From: a virus
Length of the DNA stretch: 64,000 nucleotides
IMG/VR virus record: IMGVR_UViG_3300003690_003261
Coordinates: 1 to 64,000 of that record
Direction: 5' to 3' (one strand)
The position numbers and the translations under genes are program-made. This document shows positions 8,601-15,175 of this stretch, piece after piece. Each line of letters opens with the position of its first letter. Within the stretch, counting starts at the first letter, position 1. The notes under the pieces are model-generated. The model did no database searches. It saw only the letters and a list, made by a program, of their open reading frames with translations, and was not told the origin of the DNA.

Positions 8601-9349
8601 CCGTCATTAAACTGTAGTTGCCGGGCTAATCCCGCAGCAGACTGAGCCGTGGAGGCAACAGTAATTGTACTATTCGCACCCCCGTCGGTAATCGTAATAC
8701 CGGTGCCCGCCGTAAGAACTCGTTCATTCGGGAGCTTTGTGTCTGCGGTAACTGTTATATAGGTAGCCGCGAGGGGTGGATAGGGAGCCGGACGTGGTGC
8801 TGGGGGTGAGCTGCCGTCCGGCAGGGCAGCTGCGTCGACAGGACGATCGATAGCAGGCATCACCTTAAAGGTACCCGCGCGAGCGGCTATACACTCAGCG
8901 CTTATTTGAAACTTGTGCTCAACTTGGCCGAAGTAATAGCGAGTATCGTTATAAGTTCGAACAATCTCATAAAATTCATCGCCATACTGAACGAAGTCGC
9001 CAACGCGAACAAAGAGATTTTGGTCATCAACCAAACGCTTCCGATTAAAATTGACGGTTAGTTTGCTCTGATATTCATACCCATATCGATCGTGGGTTTG
9101 TTCGTTTGAAACCTCAACGTATGCAAATACGCGGATCGGGGGAAGAGAAACCTTTTCAATGGCCTCCCCATAAACATCATTAAAATTCGATTCTTCAATG
9201 CTTATAGGATAATAAGCAATAGGCTGGCCAATGACTCTTTCAGCCAGCTCATCATTTACTTGTTTTACAAGGTCGCGTTCTTTTTTGCCAAAGAACATCG
9301 GCGCCGGTGGGGCTGCCGGTTGACTCCATTTATTTTTAGGATCAGCCAC
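5618..9349 (-). CDS. Large tail-fibre-like virion protein with conserved N-terminal virion domain
   Basis: A 1243-residue protein. Residues 1-170 form a separate domain containing ERVIGQPIAYYPISIEESN, then YGEAIEKVSLPPIRVFAYVE, then VNFNRKRLVDDQNLFVRVGD. I associate this domain with conserved structural (possibly neck-type) proteins of marine myoviruses. The rest is fibre-like: several copies of SSSGD-x-x-L-F/L-x-VDG-A-x-SG-x-I-L-x-VTG, of VGIGTDAPDYTLDVAGDAGF, and of PTSGTLAG-x-x-SYLGLD. The C-terminal domain ends QTIDGDVSVDIDS, then NWFIY, shared with the next fibre. The start is GTG at 9349, with GGGGGA about 8 bases upstream. It probably anchors to the particle by its N-terminus and reaches out for host contact. 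Confidence 0.7.
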   Translation of the reverse strand: MADPKNKWSQPAAPPAPMFFGKKERDLVKQVNDELAERVIGQPIAYYPISIEESNFNDVYGEAIEKVSLPPIRVFAYVEVSNEQTHDRYGYEYQSKLTVNFNRKRLVDDQNLFVRVGDFVQYGDEFYEIVRTYNDTRYYFGQVEHKFQISAECIAARAGTFKVMPAIDRPVDAAALPDGSSPPAPRPAPYPPLAATYITVTADTKLPNERVLTAGTGITITDGGANSTITVASTAQSAAGLARQLQFNDGAAAFAASANLTFLTSSNLLQVTGTVAATNYTGSLAQLLTLSASLMNLAPTSGTLAGAGSYLGLDADNNIVVTASAGSDPGGSNTQVQYNDGGSFGASSAFTFDGTTVSGSFSGSLAQLMNLSASLMTLLPTSGTLAGPASYLGLDVNNNVILSAGDGATTSPAAPVNSVQFNDAGAFGGSSNLTFDGTSLGIGTDAPDYTLDVAGDAGFNEYIYHNEDPDTYIRFAPNLVNVVAGGWSAIKLEKSTGIIQLNNTNQDLDLQVMADDGEVILHTDAGTNRVGIGTDAPDYTLDVAGDAGFNEYIYHNENADNFIQFEKDGSKNNINIEVGGENMLYIVQGSSGDQADKVTINNALKDVDFQVKGSGEANLIRTDAANDMVGIGHHTTVAALLHVSSSGDQQLFRVDGATSGSILFVTGSGRVGIGTNIPSATLHVSSSGDAGLLQVDGAVSGTILYVTGNIVSFDGLGPHAGGVGINTDTPRGLLHIRGPVFPGEITSLEGITLHNHNNYVGDNMGIYWRRTSDGRPEAFIKHHDYASGYRASLKFGTADGPKTSVDDIDVRMTINPYGAIGIGTETPSTSRSGSLHISASAGEDFSGDGALFRVDGFTQGIVLFVTGSGRVGIGTDAPTSTLHVVGDVTASIGLSGSLVQATTLSASAGRIAGDFHIDGTEAGASASPTDGRLVFNNQFDGTGETTANKIVLYDSPGTSARYGIGISSGDFDFFAGQGGSYRFFNDHVDESTPGDEVLTIRSDGKLGVGQSLPTRQLEVNGNLYCTASFQINDPHVSTILSGPDAAVRLIGNSASTQTPETLLRLTRPGASGQYYPPVADFNISAYDVGGSPYGPYTQLDINLKSVGSWAESASVNVMSFRDNGNVGVGTRAPSHNLSVVGDTYLSGGLVHKRVTIATSYTASVTDYILGVASVPTSIEFDATSFADGQALLIKDETGNASVSNAIVLTGAWGQTIDGDVSVDIDSPHGAVFLYSDGSNWFIY
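7681..8026 (-). repeat. Direct repeat pair of about 76 bp inside fibre gene
   Basis: Positions 7681-7756 and 7951-8026 are nearly the same (about four differences by eye) and encode identical peptides including GTDAPDYTLDVAGDAGFNEY. They are 270 bases apart in the 1243-residue fibre gene. Pairs like this allow domain number to change by recombination, a common way for fibres to vary in length. Confidence 0.8.
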
Positions 9350-9361
9350 CGGTTTGTCCCC

Positions 9362-9445
9362 CTATGCGCTACGGACCGGCTCGTTTAGTCTCCACCATCG
9401 TAGGTTTTCCACCACTACCTTATAGATATTTGTTTCCATGCACAT
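9362..9445 (-). CDS. Possible micro-ORF, 27 residues
   Basis: In the 112-base gap between two virion genes, GGAGG is followed after 9 bases by ATG (9445), opening a 27-codon frame. It encodes MCMETNIYKVVVENL, then RWWRLNEPVRSA, and stops at 9362. The good ribosome-site spacing and the Trp/Arg-rich amphipathic make-up argue that it is translated. The length gives no statistical support, and no family is recognised. Confidence 0.35.
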   Translation of the reverse strand: MCMETNIYKVVVENLRWWRLNEPVRSA

Positions 9446-9461
9446 CGACTCAAGCCTCCCC

Positions 9462-9869
9462 CTAGCCAACTGTGGTAAGGCCCGAGCCGGTTAAGACATA
9501 CATCATATCATTACCAATAGTGGTTAATTCAGCAACAACCTCATAAGCTCCGGCGCTGGAGGAAACTGACAAATAAATTTCTTTACACTTAACATTTAAG
9601 TCTATACTCTTTAATCCGGCGCCGGACTGCCCTACAGTAATAAAATGATTACCAGTAATAACATTGCCGGATCCTGTAGCATTAAAATGAACACGGATGT
9701 CAGTGGTGGCGGGGTCGCGATTAATCACAGTAACGCGCTTAGTAACCGACGGAAACTGAAGTCTATCCTCGTCCGTGAGAAGGTTGGATCCAGTAACCCA
9801 AGGCACGCCAGCAACTTGATAGGAGCCTACATTTTGCAGGCCCGCTTTATAATATGTTTTAACAGCCAT
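9462..9869 (-). CDS. Small conserved virion protein
   Basis: A 135-residue, beta-rich protein starting MAVKTYYKAGLQNVGSYQV, with GVPWVTGSNLLTDEDRLQFP and KRVTVINRDPATTDIRVHF. It has no signal peptide or membrane segment. The pattern (N-VGSYQVAG-P near the start, a hydrophobic beta core, RVHF) is familiar to me from small structural proteins found beside capsid genes in marine phages. Its position between bS21 and the fibre genes suits a head-surface or fibre-associated role, but this is inference. GGAG lies 9 bases before ATG. Confidence 0.55.
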   Translation of the reverse strand: MAVKTYYKAGLQNVGSYQVAGVPWVTGSNLLTDEDRLQFPSVTKRVTVINRDPATTDIRVHFNATGSGNVITGNHFITVGQSGAGLKSIDLNVKCKEIYLSVSSSAGAYEVVAELTTIGNDMMYVLTGSGLTTVG

Positions 9870-9911
9870 AATCTTTATCTCCGTTTACTAAATAGCATCA
9901 TCAAGGCTGTT

Positions 9912-10133
9912 TTATCTAAACAATTTCGCATCCTTTTTCCTTTGCAGCTTTTGTTGCTCTTGAATTGCTTTTTGGTGCTTGATTCTTTTTTTTACTGATG
10001 GTTTTATATAGTGGCTGGTTCTAGCTCTGTAAGTCTCCAAAATTCCTTCTCTCTTACACTTCTTAACAAATCGCCGAATAAGTCGTTCGGGGCTTTCCCC
10101 TCTTTTCAAGCTCACGCTTGTATTAATTGCCAT
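9912..10133 (-). CDS. rpsU: Ribosomal protein bS21 homologue
   Basis: A 73-residue, highly basic protein starting MAINTSVSLKRGESP. The features match bacterial bS21: length close to the E. coli protein (71 residues), an N-terminal beta segment, then ERLIRRFVKKCKREGILETY (the R-R-F-x-x-x-x-x-x-x-G-x-L core), then HYIKPSVKKRIKHQKA and a Lys/Arg/Gln-rich C-terminal helix. bS21 joins the 30S subunit near the anti-Shine-Dalgarno region and affects initiation. Phage copies are known from marine phages and may bias host ribosomes towards phage messages. The start is placed at 10133 rather than an upstream ATG (10169) because MAINTSV aligns with the family start and avoids overlap with the upstream gene. 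It lies within the head operon. Confidence 0.88.
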   Translation of the reverse strand: MAINTSVSLKRGESPERLIRRFVKKCKREGILETYRARTSHYIKPSVKKRIKHQKAIQEQQKLQRKKDAKLFR

Positions 10134-10140
10134 GATCGCT

Positions 10141-10590
10141 TTATTTACCTTTCTTTTCCATGTGAGCATTCCAGTGGTTGCCTACGGACCCAAAAAGATC
10201 CCGTATGTCAACTCCTGGATCACCGGGATTTTGGCCAGCCATAGGAGAAGACATTTGTGTTTCTCCCAGCGGACCCTGTGTCGGTGTGGTGCCTTCAAAC
10301 AAATTGACACCGTTGTATGCGCGAGACCCGATGGCGCTCATTAGTTTGTTCTTAGACTCTTTTAGCTTTGTGCTCTCTTCTCTAGTAAAAGCATTGCGCC
10401 TCATTCTTTCAAACTCGGGATCTACTTTTTCCTCGGCCCGAACAGGCGCAGGCGCAGAAGTCTGAGCCCCACTGATTCCGCGAGCCACCTCTGATATAAC
10501 TCCTGATAATATGCCCTCATCTAATATAATCTCTTTTACACATTCTTTGACTAGGGGCTTTAATATCTTTTTTAATTCTGCTTTTTTCAT
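10141..10590 (-). CDS. Head-region protein with N-terminal amphipathic Lys-rich helix
   Basis: A 149-residue protein coupled to the protease gene by TGATG at 10590. The N-terminus, MKKAELKKILKPLVKECVKE followed by IILDEGILSGVISEVARG, is a basic then hydrophobic helix that recalls the IIKEEL-tagged proteins at 24.6-26.5 kb. The remainder is polar: a Pro/Ala stretch, FERMRRNAFTREE, and a Gly/Pro-rich end containing RDLFGSVGNHWNAHMEKKGK. Sitting between the prohead protease and capsid-related genes, it could be a head-assembly or internal protein processed by the protease. No known domain is identified. Confidence 0.6.
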   Translation of the reverse strand: MKKAELKKILKPLVKECVKEIILDEGILSGVISEVARGISGAQTSAPAPVRAEEKVDPEFERMRRNAFTREESTKLKESKNKLMSAIGSRAYNGVNLFEGTTPTQGPLGETQMSSPMAGQNPGDPGVDIRDLFGSVGNHWNAHMEKKGK

Positions 10591-11189
10591 CACTCGCCAA
10601 TAATTTCATTTAATAAATTCATGATTTTATTTTTTTGTTCAACCTGCTCGTTCATTAAACGGTTTTCTGATAATGCCATAAATGCATTTGGTGTTGATGG
10701 TTCAGAAACGATATCAAAACAAATCAATTGAAAATCATCTTCTACAATTGTCTTCCCCATCTGCTCCTTTACCGAACCCATGCCGCGGGAAGAGATTCCG
10801 GTTTTAACCCCTGATTCAACGAGGGCCCTAAGAATTTGACCCGAGGGAGTATCAAGAACTTTAATTTTACCCATAACCGAAGGACCATCCATCCAAACCT
10901 CTGTGACCATGTGTGACACATTCACGAGGTTAATGATGGACGAATCCGGATGGTCCAACTCACCAAGGGCTCGGTTTTCACCTACAAGCTGAGCATACTT
11001 TTTCACCTCCCTCTCCATAATACTGCGAGGATACACTCGCCCGTTGCCATTCTGAACATCCGCTTCCTGCAACTTACCCGTAAGCATCATACCACCATTG
11101 CGAACAAAGGACTTCTCGACTTCCGTCAAAAGATCCTGACAGACACCACCTTCGCATAGTTCATAATATTCTCGGAGGAGCTGGGGCAT
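10590..11189 (-). CDS. Prohead core protease (T4 gp21-like, serine peptidase)
   Basis: A 199-residue protein with the conserved blocks of T4-type prohead proteases: QNGNGRVYPRSIMEREV (46-62), ALGELDHP with His80, VSHMVTEVWM, GVKTGISSRGMGSV with Ser133/Ser134, and FDIVSEPSTPNAFM. His80 and the Ser of SSRG correspond in spacing to the catalytic His85 and Ser140 known for T4 gp21. In T4 the enzyme sits inside the prohead and cuts scaffold, capsid and internal proteins after (Leu/Ile/Ala)-x-Glu before DNA is packaged. Its stop overlaps the start of the next gene. It is a key neighbour for judging which other proteins here may be packaged and processed. Confidence 0.9.
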   Translation of the reverse strand: MPQLLREYYELCEGGVCQDLLTEVEKSFVRNGGMMLTGKLQEADVQNGNGRVYPRSIMEREVKKYAQLVGENRALGELDHPDSSIINLVNVSHMVTEVWMDGPSVMGKIKVLDTPSGQILRALVESGVKTGISSRGMGSVKEQMGKTIVEDDFQLICFDIVSEPSTPNAFMALSENRLMNEQVEQKNKIMNLLNEIIGE

Positions 11190-11192
11190 TCT

Positions 11193-11519
11193 TTATTCCT
11201 CCGCGTTCTCTTCCAGGGCACCGCCGGGTCCAATATCGACTTCCGCCCCGGGAGCAGTTTGCCGAGCCAACTCCTGTGTGACGACCGAAATTTCATCCTC
11301 CGTAAGGCCCTCCGTAGCGCGTTCCAAAGCGCCAAGAAGCCAATCGAGTACACGGTCGACCCGTGATTCTGATTCTTCAGGAGCTGCTACAGGAACCGCA
11401 TCGGCTGTAGCAACAAGCCCGGGTGGGGGCTCTTCTTGTAATATCTCCTCCTCACGATTCGTTGTCTCGTGCAAGAAGTGTCTTGGATCTATTCTTTTTG
11501 TGTTCTTTCTGTGCGCCAT
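11193..11519 (-). CDS. Small acidic head-region protein with IDPRHFLHETT motif
   Basis: A 108-residue protein starting MAHRKNTKRIDPRHFLHETT, a basic N-terminus followed by a long acidic region rich in Glu, Ala and Pro and a probable helix (RVDRVLDWLLGALERATEGL). It lies just upstream of the prohead protease, so a scaffold-like or internal prohead role is plausible. The N-terminal K-x-IDPR-x-FL-x-ETT pattern is one I have seen at the start of small head-operon proteins of marine phages, but I know of no assigned function. Confidence 0.5.
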   Translation of the reverse strand: MAHRKNTKRIDPRHFLHETTNREEEILQEEPPPGLVATADAVPVAAPEESESRVDRVLDWLLGALERATEGLTEDEISVVTQELARQTAPGAEVDIGPGGALEENAEE

Positions 11520-11591
11520 AATATTATTCCTTTAAAGTAGTCAACTGCCTGAGCAGCATCTACGAACTGGTTGGATCATCCATCTTTTCAT
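11489..11591 (-). other. Possible frame-disrupted small ORF in gap
   Basis: GGAGGTGAGC precedes an ATG at 11591 that overlaps the upstream stop as ATGA, the signature of a translated small gene. In frame it ends after 16 codons (MKRWMIQPVRRCCSGS). In the +1 frame from 11575 the reading SNQFVDAAQAVDYFKGIIL, then WRTERTQKE, looks protein-like and runs to a stop at 11489, overlapping the next start. Either a 16-residue leader peptide is made, or the sequence has lost or gained a base near 11576-11580. Evidence is weak. Confidence 0.3.
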
Positions 11592-11908
11592 GATTGCTCA
11601 CCTCCTTTATGGATCACCTTGATCCCAAAATCATCCACCACCATACTCAAAAAGTATGATGTTCCGGCACTAATACACCCACAAATAAACGCAGTTACGG
11701 GGCTGTTACTAAAGCTAAATAGTTCTGTCATAGAACTTACGCCCCAAAGAAAGACCCCAACCCAGAATCCCATGCATAAAGAACAATAGAAGATACGCGC
11801 AAAACCGCCCCATGCTTCACAAGGTGGACGCACCTTATTAAAGATAGAACCATGTACAATAATAAAGGTCATGCCATACGCGGCAAGAATAAAATAGAGT
11901 AGTTCCAC
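11588..11908 (-). CDS. Small three-helix membrane protein with CxxC-GFW motif
   Basis: A 106-residue hydrophobic protein with about three membrane segments (residues 1-20, 40-62 and 68-92). Its short cytosolic or periplasmic loop carries FYCSLCMGFWVGVFLWGV. The Cys-x-x-Cys-x-Gly-Phe-Trp-x-Gly core resembles a family of small phage and bacterial membrane proteins of the DUF1360 type, which have no assigned role. It sits in the head operon between two unknown genes. It could affect the host membrane (for example superinfection exclusion or lysis timing), but nothing in the sequence decides this. Confidence 0.6.
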   Translation of the reverse strand: MELLYFILAAYGMTFIIVHGSIFNKVRPPCEAWGGFARIFYCSLCMGFWVGVFLWGVSSMTELFSFSNSPVTAFICGCISAGTSYFLSMVVDDFGIKVIHKGGEQS

Positions 11909-11909
11909 T

Positions 11910-12416
11910 CTAATATCGATTTCTTAACGGATAGTAATAGTAGCCCGGGCGCATGGAGCCCTTTTCGGCATACTGTGGTACTTCACCATATTCCGTAGAA
12001 TCGCGATCGGACGGGTGGGTATACATATCTTCTAACTCTTTCTCATAATTATCGGCCACACGTTCGTGTTCGGCCTCATATGCTAAAAACTCGGCAATTA
12101 CGAACACAGCAGCTTGCAAAGCATTAATTTGTTCATTTTCATAAAGAAGGCCTTCTAAGGATCTGTAAACATCGCCTCCCTGTACGGTGGAGCGATCAAT
12201 GACCCCCTTGTCAGACAGTAGCTCAAAAAGACGGTTTTGATAATCATAGACATCTTCGGTGGCCGTAGTTTTTGGAAAAGTAACAACCTTTAATTTATCG
12301 GGAACCACAGCAATATCAATTTTTTTATGATCCATAATAAGCAAAGAACCATCCAGCGCTTTGCGCGCATTAAGCTCTACAGTTGCCTGTGGGCCTCCGA
12401 TCTTAATTTTAATCAT
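11910..12416 (-). CDS. Unknown head-operon protein, 168 residues
   Basis: A soluble protein starting MIKIKIGGPQATVELNARKA with a compact N-terminal alpha/beta region (DGSLLIMDHKKIDIAVVP), a helical middle (ENEQINALQAAVFVIAEFLA) and a Tyr/Pro-rich end (MRPGYYYYPLRNRY). The start overlaps the upstream stop by 8 bases, so it is translated with that gene. Its location between portal and protease, where T4 carries small head genes, suggests an assembly factor or minor head protein. No family is recognised. Confidence 0.55.
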   Translation of the reverse strand: MIKIKIGGPQATVELNARKALDGSLLIMDHKKIDIAVVPDKLKVVTFPKTTATEDVYDYQNRLFELLSDKGVIDRSTVQGGDVYRSLEGLLYENEQINALQAAVFVIAEFLAYEAEHERVADNYEKELEDMYTHPSDRDSTEYGEVPQYAEKGSMRPGYYYYPLRNRY

Positions 12417-13221
12417 GAGCCGCTAGCTCCTCAACCAATTCCTGTGTTTTTAAAATCTTGCTGAGATCTTCTGTCGTAAAATCCCGGTGGCGGAATCCTT
12501 CGAGGTATTTTACCACACCAGTAACTTTTTGTGAAATTGCAGTATCTGTGGCGTCTTCCGTAGATTCCTGAAGTGTCTCCTTAAGCCGAGACAATTCTTC
12601 GTTTAAATAGACTCGTAGCTCAAAGCCTTCGTCTGCAAAGCTTGTAATAAAATGATTTAGCAATTCTTTTTGTTCAATCATAAGAGTACCAAATTTCTTA
12701 TTAAACTTTTTTATAAAGGAATTATAAGTGAGAGTATCAATCGGTTGCATCGGTTTAGAAGGTGTATATTCCTCTGTGTGGCTCATCCTATCTACGATGG
12801 CCTGTTCAAACAAAACTTTCTTTTTAAGAGCAGTCTTAGAATTAAAAATTGCATTCACCGAAGCAATGGATTTAAAGTTCGGCACAAAGGTGGCCCAAGC
12901 TTCTTTGCCGAGTCCTTTATTTATTGCAGCAATAACACGAGACTGGGCATCAAAAATAATATTTTCGTCTAGGGAAGAATATGCCTCTTTTGTTTCAACC
13001 AAAAGACGCTCGGCCACCTTAGTTTGAATGCTGGTGGTTTCCAGTAACACTTTATAAAGATCTAATTCTTTTGCGAGAATACGGCCATGGCTAAAAAATT
13101 CCTTCAGTAGTACCAGTACGGTGTTCTTCCGCATAGAATCCTTATCTACAATAGCTTTAGTCAGCTCTCGAGTGAGAGTTTCATAAATAAAGGCTGTATT
13201 ACGTTTCTTGTTGTGCTTCAT
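12409..13221 (-). CDS. Unknown head-operon protein following portal, 270 residues
   Basis: A mainly helical protein starting MKHNKKRNTAFIYETLTREL, with further helices (VLVLLKEFFSHGRILAKELD; FVPNFKSIASVNAIFNSKTA) and a C-terminal region GVVKYLEGFRHRDFTTEDLS. Its start overlaps the portal gene by 23 bases. No membrane segments or known catalytic motifs are seen. Position directly after the portal makes an internal core or portal-assembly partner a reasonable guess, but nothing in the sequence proves it. Confidence 0.55.
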   Translation of the reverse strand: MKHNKKRNTAFIYETLTRELTKAIVDKDSMRKNTVLVLLKEFFSHGRILAKELDLYKVLLETTSIQTKVAERLLVETKEAYSSLDENIIFDAQSRVIAAINKGLGKEAWATFVPNFKSIASVNAIFNSKTALKKKVLFEQAIVDRMSHTEEYTPSKPMQPIDTLTYNSFIKKFNKKFGTLMIEQKELLNHFITSFADEGFELRVYLNEELSRLKETLQESTEDATDTAISQKVTGVVKYLEGFRHRDFTTEDLSKILKTQELVEELAAHD

Positions 13222-15172
13222 TTTTGTCGGCCTCGTGCTTCTCCATCTGTTCTACAAGCTTCCTAACTCTCACGGTGTTTTCAATCATACGTACTTCATT
13301 CCTGTTATAAATAGATTGCTTCTGTTCTTCCAGACCAACTAGTGACTTAAAGTCAAAACTCCCCACTCCTAAATCTGATACATTTATCTGGCCCGGTGTT
13401 TTGGCTCGATCAGTAGCAAGTCTAGGTGCCTCCGGTAAGGCGGTGTTTTTTATATGGCGACTCGTTGGACCAGAGCGGCCTCTGATACGCCGATCGCCGC
13501 CGCGTTTCCGTACAGTTTGATAAGAACTCTTTTCATAATTTCGTACATCACCGTCTTCCTGAATATCCTCTCGCCGCGACGGGGCAGTTAGAAGAGCAGA
13601 TTCTTCTCCGCCTTCGGGGGCGATCGCATCCAGATCCTCGCCTCCAAGTTCTTCGTCGCCCATCTCACCTCCTAAGTCTCCGAGCCCCTCGTCGCCCCCT
13701 AGAGCGTCTTCGGTACCCTGGTCAACAACAGCCTCTAAGGCTTGCTGATACTTACGATCATAGAAAGACTCTCGCTGATTACGCAAGAACTCGTCATCGG
13801 ACAATCCAAGAATATTATGACCAATCCAGCGCTTACTAAAGGTACCTTCAGGAACGGCGTTCGCCACATCAAACTTTGTACGCATGTACTCTAGCTGTTG
13901 TAGCTCTGCCAAGCGAGAAGGATTGTTCAAGGATAAATCAAAGCTAATCAGGTCATTCCCTCTAAACCCAAGAGTATACAAATGAACTACAGCAATCTTT
14001 TCCATCTCAGAAGTCACAGATCGCTGCAATCTTTGGATCGTCCGCGCGAAACGAATGTCCTTCTGTGCTAAGGTAGTTTTATCTTCGTCGGCGCCCTCAA
14101 GATTGGTGAGATAGGCTTGAGGAATCTTGATGGCGGAAAACAGCTTGTCACGCATATATTTTACGTCGTCAATATCATCAAGAGATTTGGCACCAGGTAG
14201 AGAAACGATGTCTGAGCCGACCCCTCCTCGCATTGGAATGAAATAGTCTTCTTCTAAAGATAAGGGGTTATAGCGCAGATCCACTCGACCCGTTTCGGAA
14301 TCCACCAGCTGGTTGCGCTTCATCTCTGTTTTAACTTTTTCCATATATTGTGGAACATCTTGTGGCGGAATGTTTCCTACGTCAATTTTGAAAACGCGGC
14401 GCTCGGGGGCGCGAACAACACGATATGCTAGCATCGCATCTTCTAGTAGAGTAAGCTGGCGCCAAATGCGGCGCGCAGGATCTAAAACAGAAGTTCCATA
14501 GGGCGCGTGTCGATCATTGCCAAGGATACGGAAATGGGCAACCTGCCAATTTTCAAAGGTTAGGCCGCCGCCATTCCACTGGTATTGGATATAATTAGGA
14601 TTTGTTGGGTCTTGGCCTTCGAGTCTCTCTACCTCGTTGTTGGGGAGTCCCACCACAGAGGTGACGCCTAACTTTTCGTCCACATCTAAATAAAGAAAGA
14701 AATCCCCATACTTGCACATGGACCGCGCCCAGCCGAAACTATTAAATTCGATATTAAGTACGTCATAAAAAAGAGCTTCCAGAATAGTTTTAATCTCAAG
14801 ATTCATGCACGACACATTTAACAACTTATCGTATTCATTGGAGGTGGTCATCTCGTCAGCATAAATATCAAGAGCCGATGCAAGTTCGGGCATATATTCC
14901 ATCTGCTCAAAGTCAACATAACGCTCCGCACGATTCTGTGCGCGGAAAGCCGCAGACGTCATCATGTTAAAGTTCTGCGACATATTAATGTCGGAGCGCT
15001 TAAACTCTTGACCGCTTAATGAACGGAAGCGATATCGGTATTTATCTAGATCGCCGCGTTTTTCCTGGCGCGCGATTTGAGCCCGATAATTTATAATCGG
15101 TCCGGATAAAAGCCTGGTGAGCCTCTTAAATAACGGTGCGGTAGTATTTCTAGGGTTCTTCTGATTGGCCAT
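13199..15172 (-). CDS. Portal vertex protein (gp20-like)
   Basis: A 657-residue protein with the T4-type portal layout. It has RYRFRSLSGQEFKRSDI near residue 45, YMPELASALDIYADEMTTSN (about 95-115), then VVRAPERRVFKIDVGNIPPQ, and the conserved stretch RDKLFSAIKIPQAYLTNLEG. The long acidic C-terminal extension (DALGGDEGLGDLGGEMGDEE) is less conserved. Portal rings of twelve subunits occupy one capsid vertex, start prohead assembly, and form the channel for DNA packaging by the terminase encoded just upstream. Gene order terminase-portal-protease-scaffold-capsid is as in T4-like phages. Confidence 0.93.
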   Translation of the reverse strand: MANQKNPRNTTAPLFKRLTRLLSGPIINYRAQIARQEKRGDLDKYRYRFRSLSGQEFKRSDINMSQNFNMMTSAAFRAQNRAERYVDFEQMEYMPELASALDIYADEMTTSNEYDKLLNVSCMNLEIKTILEALFYDVLNIEFNSFGWARSMCKYGDFFLYLDVDEKLGVTSVVGLPNNEVERLEGQDPTNPNYIQYQWNGGGLTFENWQVAHFRILGNDRHAPYGTSVLDPARRIWRQLTLLEDAMLAYRVVRAPERRVFKIDVGNIPPQDVPQYMEKVKTEMKRNQLVDSETGRVDLRYNPLSLEEDYFIPMRGGVGSDIVSLPGAKSLDDIDDVKYMRDKLFSAIKIPQAYLTNLEGADEDKTTLAQKDIRFARTIQRLQRSVTSEMEKIAVVHLYTLGFRGNDLISFDLSLNNPSRLAELQQLEYMRTKFDVANAVPEGTFSKRWIGHNILGLSDDEFLRNQRESFYDRKYQQALEAVVDQGTEDALGGDEGLGDLGGEMGDEELGGEDLDAIAPEGGEESALLTAPSRREDIQEDGDVRNYEKSSYQTVRKRGGDRRIRGRSGPTSRHIKNTALPEAPRLATDRAKTPGQINVSDLGVGSFDFKSLVGLEEQKQSIYNRNEVRMIENTVRVRKLVEQMEKHEADKNEAQQET

Positions 15173-15175
15173 GTT

